A DNA stretch of 64,000 nt, taken from contig NZ_LRPE01000011.1 of the NCBI RefSeq assembly GCF_001605885.1, positions 62,001 to 126,000 on the forward strand, given 5' to 3'. The position numbers and the translations under genes were made by a program. This DNA is from Acinetobacter lactucae. Its GTDB lineage: Bacteria; Pseudomonadota; Gammaproteobacteria; Pseudomonadales; Moraxellaceae. The notes under the pieces are model-generated. The model saw only the letters and a program-made list of their open reading frames with translations, ran no database searches and had not been told where the DNA came from. Of this stretch, positions 1 through 7,398 are shown piece after piece. Position 1 is the stretch's first letter, and every line of letters begins with the position of its first letter.

Positions 1-2
1 CA

Positions 3-1193
3 TCTACGGCCTTACATTTAGCTGAACAAGGCGTAGAGACTGTTTTATTAGAAAAAAACCGTGTAGGTAGCGCAGCTTCTGGCCGAAATGGTGGACAACT
101 CACCCCTGGTTTAGCTCGCTGGGAAGCCCAAGAAATGGCCGATCGCTTGAGCTATGAAGATGCCAAAAAACTCTGGCATTTTACCTCTACGGAAGCGATG
201 CAGCTGATTGATGACATCTCAGAAAAATACCAACTCAACTTTGACCGAAAACATGGTCACATTACTGCTGCCGTTCATGAAGGACATTTGGTTGGTTTAA
301 CACAAGGTGCCGATGCACGAAAATATTTAGGTGAAGACCATACCCGCATTGTGGGTAAACACGAACTTATGGACTTTATTAAGTCTGATTATTACACAGG
401 TGGTTTAATTGATGAGTTGGGTGGACAAATCCATCCTTTAGCTTTAAACCGCGGTTTAATTTATGGATTTTGCCAAAATGGTGGTACTGTGTATGAGCAA
501 ACAGAAGTCCTTTCAATAGAAGAAAAAGTAGATGGTATTTATGTTCAAACAGCAAATGCTGTCGTAAAAGCTAAAAAGTCTGTGGTGTTAGCAGTACACC
601 ATGCTTCTTTTAAACTTTTATCAGAGCAAAACAATACCACTATCCCTTTCTATACTTATGTTGCAACGACTGCCCCGCTAGAGCTTGACACTAAAGAGCT
701 TTTGCCATTTGGGCATCCAGTTTATGACACTCAGTTCCAGATTGATTACTATCGCCCAGTGTTTAACAACCGTTTGCTATTTGGTGGCCAAGGCACAGGA
801 ACATGCTGGGGTCCAGAGAAAACTTTAAATTATCTAGAGCATCGAATTCATACCGTGTTCCCACAAATTAAAAATCTAGAAATGGACTTTGTCTGGAGTG
901 GAACCACTGATTTAACCGTAAATGGTGCAGTCGATAGCCGTAAATTTGGCAATAAATTCCCAATCTATGCTGTTCACGGCTGGAGTGGCCACGGCGTTGC
1001 ACAGACAGTACGCATTGGTAAAGCCATTGCGAATGACTTTGTTGGGCAATCTAACGATTTTGAAATGCTATCTAAAATTGATCATCAAAATATTATGTTT
1101 GGTCGTACCCTTGCACCCGTTGTTATTCCGCTCGCAAAAAGTATGTATGGCATCGGCGCAATGATTAATCCGGGCAAAATGGTATCTTTCTAA
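3..1193 (+). CDS. FAD-dependent amine/amino-acid oxidoreductase (DadA/PuuB-like), 5' end outside window
   Basis: The reading frame is open from base 3, so the gene begins before the window; the internal ATG at 135 is not the start. The visible N-terminal part carries the SGRNGGQ motif (about 78-98), typical of the DAO/DadA/gamma-glutamylputrescine oxidase family, where it lies next to the FAD-binding site. The C-terminal part has GWSGHG, the usual FAD-contacting loop near the end of these enzymes. Such enzymes deaminate an amino acid, D-amino acid or glutamyl-polyamine in the cytoplasm. The amino-acid permease downstream fits uptake coupled to oxidation. The exact substrate cannot be read from the sequence; PuuB-like is the closest guess. 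Confidence 0.85.
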   Translation, partial: STALHLAEQGVETVLLEKNRVGSAASGRNGGQLTPGLARWEAQEMADRLSYEDAKKLWHFTSTEAMQLIDDISEKYQLNFDRKHGHITAAVHEGHLVGLTQGADARKYLGEDHTRIVGKHELMDFIKSDYYTGGLIDELGGQIHPLALNRGLIYGFCQNGGTVYEQTEVLSIEEKVDGIYVQTANAVVKAKKSVVLAVHHASFKLLSEQNNTTIPFYTYVATTAPLELDTKELLPFGHPVYDTQFQIDYYRPVFNNRLLFGGQGTGTCWGPEKTLNYLEHRIHTVFPQIKNLEMDFVWSGTTDLTVNGAVDSRKFGNKFPIYAVHGWSGHGVAQTVRIGKAIANDFVGQSNDFEMLSKIDHQNIMFGRTLAPVVIPLAKSMYGIGAMINPGKMVSF

Positions 1194-1216
1194 TTTATAA
1201 AATAACCAATTTTCAA

Positions 1217-1255
1217 AAAGGGATTCGTATAGCTTTGTACGGATCCCTTTTATTT
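1217..1255 (+). terminator. Rho-independent terminator after the oxidoreductase gene
   Basis: A 13-bp stem (1217-1229 with 1238-1250, one G-T pair) with an 8-base loop is followed by a T-rich run. It lies 24 bases after the stop codon and before the permease gene, so the two genes probably form separate transcripts. Confidence 0.8.
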
Positions 1256-1339
1256 AGCTGAGTAAAATCCTTTTCAAACTAGGTTATCCCTAACCAATCT
1301 ATTACAATAGCGCCAGCTTTTTTATTCAGCGCATATATT

Positions 1340-2698
1340 TTGAGCAATTCATCTTCCCAATTAAAACGCGGACTTAAAAATCGCCATATCCAGTTAATTG
1401 CCATGGGTGGTGCTGTCGGGACAGGTTTATTTTTAGGCTCTGCACAAGTCATCCAGTCTGCTGGCCCCTCTATTATTTTAGGTTATGCCATTGTCGGTTT
1501 GGTCGCATTTTTAATTATGCGCCAAATGGGTGAAATGATCGTAGAAGAACCTGTGGTTGGTTCCTTTAGTTACTTTGCACAAAAATATTGGGGCAAATTC
1601 CCTGGTTTTTTATCGGGCTGGAACTATTGGGTGGTCTATATTCTGGTCGCGATGACCGAGCTGACAGCAGTTGCTAAATATGTGCATTACTGGTGGCCCC
1701 ACATTCCTGCTTGGATATCAGCCTTATTTTTCTTTGTTCTGGTTACATGTTTGAACTTAGGCAACGTTAAATTTTATGGTGAATCTGAGTTTTGGTTAGC
1801 CATTATTAAAGTTGTAGCGGTCATTGCCATGATCGTGTTTGGCTTATATTTATTGCTCACCGCAGGTAGTGACTCTATCGCTAGCTTTTCAAACCTATGG
1901 CAGCATGGCGGATTTTTCCCGCATGGGTTCTCGGGCCTATTTTATATGCTCGCCTTTTTAATGTTTGCTTTTGGTGGTATTGAACTGATTGGGATGACTG
2001 CTGCTGAAGCCGAAAATCCTGAAAAAAGCATTCCACAAGCCATTAACCAAGTCATCTTTCGAATCTTGATTTTCTATGTGGCTTCGCTTGCTATCATCAT
2101 GTCGCTCATTCCTTGGAATCAGCTTGACCTCGGTGGTTTAGATAAAAGTCCATTTGTGATGATTTTTAGCCATCTTGGTATTGGCTGGGCAGCGCATTTG
2201 CTTAATTTTATTATTTTGACAGCTGCACTGTCGGTTTATAACAGCGGTATGTATGCAAACAGCCGTATGTTATACGGACTCGCAGTACAGGGCCACGCAT
2301 CCAAGATTTTTACAAAAGTAAGTAAACAAGGGGTTCCAACACCTGCTGTTATCTTTTCTTCTATACTAATTTTTGGTTGTGTATTACTGAATTATTTTAT
2401 CCCAGAACAAGCTTTAAGCTATCTCATGTACATGGCTGTGGCAGCTTTAGTTTTAAACTGGGCAATTATTAGCTTTACTCATTTAAAGTTTAAACGCGCC
2501 ATGAAACTTGAAGATAAAGTTGCCAAATTCCCTGCTCTATTTTCACCTTTGAGTAACTATATTGTTTTAATTTTTATTGGCATGATTTTATATATCATGT
2601 GGACTCAAGGGTTCGAAAAATCTGTGATTTTAATTCCAATCTGGATTACCTTCATGTTTGGTTTATATAAATTTCTGAGTTGGAAAAAAGCACTCTAA
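1340..2698 (+). CDS. aroP: Amino-acid permease of the AAT/APC family, AroP/PheP-like
   Basis: A 452-residue inner-membrane protein with about twelve hydrophobic segments. It matches the E. coli AroP type closely by eye: LKRGLKNRHIQLIAMGG at the start, GTGLFLGSA in TM1, MGEMIVEEPV after TM2, SGWNYWV in TM3, and AENPEKSIPQA in the cytoplasmic loop after TM6. The family imports amino acids with protons, and the AroP branch carries aromatic ones. The start is a TTG at 1340 directly before the conserved N-terminus; no in-frame ATG is close and no clear Shine-Dalgarno is seen, so the start is only moderately sure. Substrate specificity is an inference from resemblance. Confidence 0.85.
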   Translation: MSNSSSQLKRGLKNRHIQLIAMGGAVGTGLFLGSAQVIQSAGPSIILGYAIVGLVAFLIMRQMGEMIVEEPVVGSFSYFAQKYWGKFPGFLSGWNYWVVYILVAMTELTAVAKYVHYWWPHIPAWISALFFFVLVTCLNLGNVKFYGESEFWLAIIKVVAVIAMIVFGLYLLLTAGSDSIASFSNLWQHGGFFPHGFSGLFYMLAFLMFAFGGIELIGMTAAEAENPEKSIPQAINQVIFRILIFYVASLAIIMSLIPWNQLDLGGLDKSPFVMIFSHLGIGWAAHLLNFIILTAALSVYNSGMYANSRMLYGLAVQGHASKIFTKVSKQGVPTPAVIFSSILIFGCVLLNYFIPEQALSYLMYMAVAALVLNWAIISFTHLKFKRAMKLEDKVAKFPALFSPLSNYIVLIFIGMILYIMWTQGFEKSVILIPIWITFMFGLYKFLSWKKAL

Positions 2699-2704
2699 TA
2701 TTCA

Positions 2705-2738
2705 AAAAGGCTTATTCAAACAGGATAAGCCTTTTATC
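2705..2738 (+). terminator. Rho-independent terminator after the permease gene
   Basis: An 11-bp perfect stem, AAAAGGCTTAT (2705-2715) with ATAAGCCTTTT (2725-2735), ends in a T run seven bases past the permease stop codon. Confidence 0.85.
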
Positions 2739-3073
2739 ATTTAATATCTTGTCACCCTAAGTAACTTCAGAAAATCTACTCAAAAAACCCTTCACATTCT
2801 ATTCATCATTATTGAAATGTTCTCTGCTAGCCAAATTGATATGTCAGCCTTAGTCATTCTAAACATTAGTATTTAATGAGATAATTATTAAAGTACAAGT
2901 GTTTACATGATCTATAAATATTTGTGTCAATGTTCAGCTAAAATCAAAGCAGACCAGTTATCGTTGCAATCACTCAACAGGCAAAAGATACTCCATCGTA
3001 AGACAGGTTCTTTACCCACTTAACTGATTTAGCGCCGTACTGTGTCACTCAATGATGAAAGACAGGAAATTTT
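2739..3073. other. Intergenic region, no gene recognised
   Basis: AT-rich spacer that should hold the promoter of the small protein at 3074; that gene has a Shine-Dalgarno-like AGGA at about 3064. No tRNA, repeat or clear small ORF was seen. Confidence 0.4.
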
Positions 3074-3433
3074 ATGGAAAAAGCTCTGCAATGTCCTAAG
3101 TGTGGTTCTACAGAAATTGAAGCACGTGACCATGACAAATTACTTAGAACAACTGGCGGTGTTTTACTGACAGCTGCTGGCACAACAGCAGGTACGGTAG
3201 GCGGTGCAGCAACTGGCGCGACTGTTGGAGCAGCTATTGGTACTGTTGCTGGCCCTTTAGGTGTGATTGTTGGCGGAACTGTAGGGACTTTTGTCGGTGC
3301 CATTAGTGCAGGAATTACTGGCGGTGTCGTTGGTAATATTTTTGGTAAAAAAGCAGGCGTAATGATCGATAAAAATATTTTTCAAGACTATCGCTGCTTG
3401 AAATGTAAGTATCGTTTTAAGCAAAAGAAGTAA
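3074..3433 (+). CDS. Small protein: split zinc ribbon around a glycine-zipper membrane segment
   Basis: A 119-residue protein. The N-terminus has CPKC (residues 7-10) and the C-terminus has CLKCKYRF (about 108-115), which together make a four-cysteine zinc ribbon. Between them, residues 28-95 are a long Gly/Ala/Val/Thr-rich stretch with repeated GxxxG spacing (glycine zipper), expected to insert in or oligomerise at a membrane. No enzymatic motif is seen. The start has AGGA about ten bases upstream. The function is unknown; similar small proteins are found in many Acinetobacter genomes. The same layout, a zinc ribbon closed across a hydrophobic insert, recurs in the protein at 42595-42888. 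Confidence 0.7.
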   Translation: MEKALQCPKCGSTEIEARDHDKLLRTTGGVLLTAAGTTAGTVGGAATGATVGAAIGTVAGPLGVIVGGTVGTFVGAISAGITGGVVGNIFGKKAGVMIDKNIFQDYRCLKCKYRFKQKK

Positions 3434-3445
3434 AACGAATTAAGC

Positions 3446-3472
3446 AGGAGAACTAGTTGCTCTAGCTCTCCT
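3446..3472 (+). terminator. Hairpin after the zinc-ribbon gene, weak terminator candidate
   Basis: AGGAGA-CTAG (3446-3456) pairs with CTAG-TCTCCT (3462-3472) with one mismatch, about 12 bases after the stop codon. No T run follows, so intrinsic termination is uncertain. Confidence 0.35.
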
Positions 3473-3562
3473 ACACCATAAACACCACCAAGACTCTACA
3501 AATATAAGCCTTAATTTTTCAAGGATGAGAAAGTTTTCGACTGCAATCTGACTCTTATTGAG

Positions 3563-5248
3563 TTAACTGGCTGCTTTAAAGTCCTGCTGGGCTTTTTGGT
3601 ATTCATCAAAAAGCTGTTCTTGCTTAACATCTTGACTACCTACACTGCATACAGCTTTATCTTCAGCGACTTTTTGATCTATCTCTTTCCCTTTTCCACT
3701 ACGACGGGATTCGTAAACTGTTCTTTGTCGGAAGTAACTAAATGGTTCCGCATTACTAATAAAACCATATTTGGAGTCATGTATATAATTCTGATAAAAG
3801 TCCATAATTTCTGGGCTTGCCCCTTTTCTCCAGCTTGCAAACTCCCACTCATCAATCCCCAAGTAAAACTCATAAGCTTTCGAAACAGGTGATAATAATC
3901 TAAAGATATTAATTCCCCCTGTTGTATTGGGAGCAGTCAGTTTCTGTAGTTTTTCTAAGCGACCAATCTCAGTTGCCATATCTGACGGGCCAATCGGAAT
4001 ATATTCACGAATTTTATTGTCATTACGTGCTTGCTGACTTACAGAAACAATTTTCTTTTCAGCTAAAGCTCCATAAGCCGCATAGTAGACTTTCATGGTA
4101 GCAATAATTTGATCTTGAATTTTTCCGCTAGATTGCATTTCTGCTTTCACGGCATTATATAAATGTAGGGTTTTATCTTGAATTTCAAACTGCTCAGCAA
4201 ATAATGCTCCATATTTTTCTTTTAATTGATTATAGTCAAACATGCGAACACCAGCATTTACAGCTTCCTCCAACATATCCTTAAGTGGAATGCGAGCATA
4301 GTTATCATTTACATTTTGGCTTCCAGGAGCATAACCTCCACCAACATCTGAATGCATCCCTGGGTAAACAATTTCTTTCCAGTTAGAGTTCGCAATTTCA
4401 CCATTTTCTTTATGAATTAAATCAACTGGAAAGGCAAAACGCTGTTCATTTCCTGCAATATGATGAACACACATTTTGATTCGTTCATCAATGACCATAT
4501 CACGGCCTTCAAAAGTTAAATTATTATTTAAGTTAGTCGCAGGTAAGCCAAAAGAGGCGACAGTATCAAATATCCCCATAAATTTAAATTCGATAGGATA
4601 TTTTCCAGTGCCATAAGTTAAGCCATTGCAATCAGATTCACACTGCCACATAAACTGATTGGTAAAAGCACGTGCTAAAGCAGCACCACGTGAAAAGCCA
4701 AACGTAGAAATATTAATTTTTTTGATGAGACGATGTTGGCTTAAACTTTTCTCTACTTCAGCAAAACTATAAACTTTTTTTTCGCTAGCATATTTACTCG
4801 TATCTATTTCTGCTTTTTTCGCATTCATGATCATGACTTGCTTTAAAGCATCATTAAGTTGATCTTCTCCATAATCGAGCCGCCGAGTACCGCCTGTTCC
4901 TACTCCAAGTCCCAAACCACTATGATCTTGGATCATAGCAAGTGCTCGTTGGAAAATATTCAACTCACCATTAAAACGTGTTCCTACACCTGATACATAT
5001 ATTGCATAGTTAGAAGGTGTTGAGCTATTTAGTCTACTATCTATAACATACTGATTAGCTGTTCGCCATAAACGGGCAGGATTCGACCATTTCTTTAAGT
5101 CCTCATCAGCATCTTTATTGTTGCCTGTACCATCAAAAAAAACAGAAATGTGAACAACATCTGAACAATCCTGTTTTGCTGTAGGCGGAGCATTGGAAAC
5201 ATCACTATTGGTTTCTACAGTCCTTTTTATAATTGTTTTTTTAAACAT
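3563..5248 (-). CDS. DUF2235 T6SS lipase effector, Tle1-like phospholipase
   Basis: A 561-residue protein with a DUF2235 alpha/beta-hydrolase domain over about residues 30-330. Visible motifs are VFFDGTGNN near the N-terminus, the nucleophile elbow GFSRG at about residues 185-189 (serine at the centre), a FDTVASFG segment at about 223-230 and HSDVGGGY at about 299-306, which should hold the remaining catalytic acid and histidine. Tle1 proteins are antibacterial phospholipases delivered to the target periplasm by the type VI secretion system. Position at the end of a vgrG-DUF4123-lipoprotein cluster supports this. The C-terminal ~200 residues have no recognised domain. No signal peptide, as expected for VgrG-loaded cargo. 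Confidence 0.85.
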   Translation of the reverse strand: MFKKTIIKRTVETNSDVSNAPPTAKQDCSDVVHISVFFDGTGNNKDADEDLKKWSNPARLWRTANQYVIDSRLNSSTPSNYAIYVSGVGTRFNGELNIFQRALAMIQDHSGLGLGVGTGGTRRLDYGEDQLNDALKQVMIMNAKKAEIDTSKYASEKKVYSFAEVEKSLSQHRLIKKINISTFGFSRGAALARAFTNQFMWQCESDCNGLTYGTGKYPIEFKFMGIFDTVASFGLPATNLNNNLTFEGRDMVIDERIKMCVHHIAGNEQRFAFPVDLIHKENGEIANSNWKEIVYPGMHSDVGGGYAPGSQNVNDNYARIPLKDMLEEAVNAGVRMFDYNQLKEKYGALFAEQFEIQDKTLHLYNAVKAEMQSSGKIQDQIIATMKVYYAAYGALAEKKIVSVSQQARNDNKIREYIPIGPSDMATEIGRLEKLQKLTAPNTTGGINIFRLLSPVSKAYEFYLGIDEWEFASWRKGASPEIMDFYQNYIHDSKYGFISNAEPFSYFRQRTVYESRRSGKGKEIDQKVAEDKAVCSVGSQDVKQEQLFDEYQKAQQDFKAAS

Positions 5249-5257
5249 GATTTAACC

Positions 5258-5680
5258 TCACTTTTTATTATTTTTTAATTGATCTAACCATTTAGTACCC
5301 TTTTCAGTTGGATTAGGCCAATTGTTGGATGTGGTAACTTCTACAGTATCATCTGGGTATAAATGTGCAGCTAGATATTTCATACCTTTTAATTGTTCTT
5401 TAGTAATAATTACTTGATTTTTAGCAGTGTGTACTTCACCAGTTTTTGCATCTTTCCATGTAATAGTTTGTGGTCCAATTTTTACTGGAGACGTATTCAT
5501 ACCACCACCACCACCACCGATTTCATGCCCATTAATTTTTACCATATAAGGGCTATATGAGGGATCATAATGAAATGAGGTAGTGCCCATATAGTATGTT
5601 GCATTTGGCCCAATACCTGCACAACCCGCAGCACTGAATACTAAACTTATCGGTAAAAGTAAAAACTTTTTGAGACTCAT
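5258..5680 (-). CDS. Lipoprotein, probable immunity protein to the Tle1-like effector (paralogue 1)
   Basis: A 140-residue protein with a signal sequence ending at SAAGC (Cys about residue 20), read as a lipoprotein signal with an atypical lipobox. The mature part is small, soluble and ends in a conserved block (HLYPDDTVEVTTSNNWPNP). It lies 9 bases upstream of the effector gene on the same strand. Immunity proteins for Tle lipases are commonly periplasmic lipoproteins encoded next to the effector, which is the basis of the call. It is a close paralogue of the next gene: signal peptides are almost identical, mature parts diverge. The middle of this copy has a run of glycines (GGGGGG) absent in the other. 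Confidence 0.7.
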   Translation of the reverse strand: MSLKKFLLLPISLVFSAAGCAGIGPNATYYMGTTSFHYDPSYSPYMVKINGHEIGGGGGGMNTSPVKIGPQTITWKDAKTGEVHTAKNQVIITKEQLKGMKYLAAHLYPDDTVEVTTSNNWPNPTEKGTKWLDQLKNNKK

Positions 5681-5803
5681 GGTATTTCCTCATTTTAAAA
5701 TATCTAATCTATATAAACCTTTCTAATTTATATAGATTAAATAGCTTTTCTCTAAATATTTGATTAGCCCCTACATTTTGTTTAATAACTGTTTTTTTAA
5801 ACA

Positions 5804-6229
5804 TTATTTAGCCCCATTCTTTCTTATTCTTTCTTGCCACTTTAAACCCTTTTCAGTTGGGTTTGGCCAATTAAGAGATGTAACTATTTCAATAGTGTCA
5901 TCTGGGTATAGATGGACAACAAGATATTTCATATTCTTAACGTCATTCTTTTTTAAAAAAATTTGATTTTTCGCTGTATGTAATTCACCAGTTTTAGCAT
6001 CTTTCCAAGTTACATTCTGTAAACCTAGTACCACTGGCGAAGTATTCATTGAGCCTAGTGCTCCACCGATAATATGATTATTTAGCTTCACATCATAAGT
6101 ATTATATGAAGGATTATAATTAACAGATGTTGTCCCCATATAATATGTTGTATTTGGCCCAATACCTGCACACCCTGCTGCACTGAACACTAAACTTATT
6201 GGTAGGAGTAATAACTTTTTGAGACTCAT
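5804..6229 (-). CDS. Lipoprotein, probable Tle1 immunity protein (paralogue 2)
   Basis: A 141-residue lipoprotein; start taken at the ATG at 6229, giving the same MSLKK N-terminus as its neighbour, rather than the longer in-frame ORF from 6277. The first ~30 residues match the product of 5258-5680 nearly base for base, while the centre (YNTYDVKLNNHIIGG) differs and the C-terminal block HLYPDDTIEIVTSLNWPNP is again similar. It is a tandem duplication with divergence in the part expected to meet the effector. Whether it neutralises the neighbouring effector or a lost/foreign one cannot be told from sequence. Confidence 0.7.
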   Translation of the reverse strand: MSLKKLLLLPISLVFSAAGCAGIGPNTTYYMGTTSVNYNPSYNTYDVKLNNHIIGGALGSMNTSPVVLGLQNVTWKDAKTGELHTAKNQIFLKKNDVKNMKYLVVHLYPDDTIEIVTSLNWPNPTEKGLKWQERIRKNGAK

Positions 6230-6249
6230 AGTATTTCTTCTTGCTATAT

Positions 6250-6442
6250 TAGACCTTTTACAGTTGGTCTTGGTCAATTGTTAGATGTAGTAATTTCTAC
6301 TGTAGCATTAGGATATAAATATGCAGATAAATATTCATATCCTTGAACTCCCTACCACCACTTAAATTTGCCCATACATCCAATTACAACCAGTTAAAAT
6401 TACTGGTATACCAAGTAAAATAAATAGTATTCTATATTTCAT
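6250..6442 (-). pseudogene. Decayed third copy of the immunity-type lipoprotein gene
   Basis: From the minus strand, a good Shine-Dalgarno (GGAGAG, 6448-6453) precedes an ATG at 6442. It opens a 26-residue peptide with a clear lipoprotein signal ending LTGCNW, stopping at 6362. Directly downstream, 6250-6345 aligns with the C-terminal block of both intact paralogues (YLYPNATVEITTSNN), but the next codon, Trp in the paralogues, is TGA here. The central part of the gene is deleted. The short lipopeptide could still be expressed, but the rest is a remnant. Confidence 0.75.
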
Positions 6443-6492
6443 TATTTCTCTCCACTTAGAACTTATATTAATTTATCTTAATAAAAAATTCA

Positions 6493-7398
6493 TTACCCAG
6501 CTTCAGACATTAAGCTATTCATAATCTGATCCATTGTTAGCTTTTTATCTTTCAGATTATTTAATAAATACTGTAAATTATGGTCTGACTCAAACTGGAC
6601 TCCGTACATCAATTTTAGGCAGATAAAATTTAAAATATCACGAGTACCAGATAAACAGTGATCTCTTGCTTCAGGTATGCTTTCAATTATAAATTCATAT
6701 AATGACTCATCATCAATTTTATCAACCAAAAATGAGTTATTGAGTTTGAGGTAATAAATTAGATTGTCAGGAAAAGTAGCCTCGACCATCATTTCTTCTT
6801 GTTCCAACGTGAAATGTAAAGGCTTTTCGATGGGTGGAAGCACTTCAACGCGCTCATTTAATCCAAATATACTTTGCAGATTACTTAAGCGATCCCAATA
6901 CCACCAGCTTTGAATAGGTTTTAGTAAAGCTTCAATTTGTTGGGGGTTAAAGACAGGGCCTTGTACATATAAAGTTTTATCAGCTTTGTGCCCAACTAAT
7001 GTCGCCAAGATAGTAGGATCCCAAAATGCCAGCATCATTTCTAGACCACCATCAAATTCAACATCTAAAAAATTTCTTAAATGTTTATAAAGATAATCAA
7101 AAGTTAAAGGCGTAATAATAATTGTCATTTTGGGTGTGCCAGCGATATTACGTTCAATCCACTCCCATTCAAGTGAAGTAAAATTTTTAGGTAGCTGAAT
7201 TAAATGTGGAGAAATCTCTTTAGCTTTTTCACCACTAGCTTCTTTTAATAAGCATTTTTGACGTAAGTGCTCTAAAACCTTTAAAAACTTTTTATCTTGG
7301 GCGGCATCAGCGATTGCATAAATATTTAATCCAATTTGATCAAGCGGATACTTTTCAAAAGTTTTAAACAAAAATTGGAGACTTTGATGATCTTTCAT
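6493..7398 (-). CDS. DUF4123 T6SS adaptor/chaperone (Tap/TEC family)
   Basis: A 301-residue soluble protein with the DUF4123 signature in its first ~130 residues (IYAIADAAQD at about residues 26-35, then the conserved SPHLIQL block). DUF4123 proteins bind a specific effector and load it onto the matching VgrG tip before firing. Its ATG abuts the vgrG stop codon, so the two are translationally coupled. It lies between vgrG and the lipoprotein/effector genes, the usual order for VgrG-adaptor-immunity-effector cassettes. Confidence 0.85.
   Translation of the reverse strand: MKDHQSLQFLFKTFEKYPLDQIGLNIYAIADAAQDKKFLKVLEHLRQKCLLKEASGEKAKEISPHLIQLPKNFTSLEWEWIERNIAGTPKMTIIITPLTFDYLYKHLRNFLDVEFDGGLEMMLAFWDPTILATLVGHKADKTLYVQGPVFNPQQIEALLKPIQSWWYWDRLSNLQSIFGLNERVEVLPPIEKPLHFTLEQEEMMVEATFPDNLIYYLKLNNSFLVDKIDDESLYEFIIESIPEARDHCLSGTRDILNFICLKLMYGVQFESDHNLQYLLNNLKDKKLTMDQIMNSLMSEAG

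Noticed and set aside
3596..3892. 98-residue plus-strand and 64-residue minus-strand ORFs within the Tle1-like gene
   Set aside because: Shadows of the effector gene.
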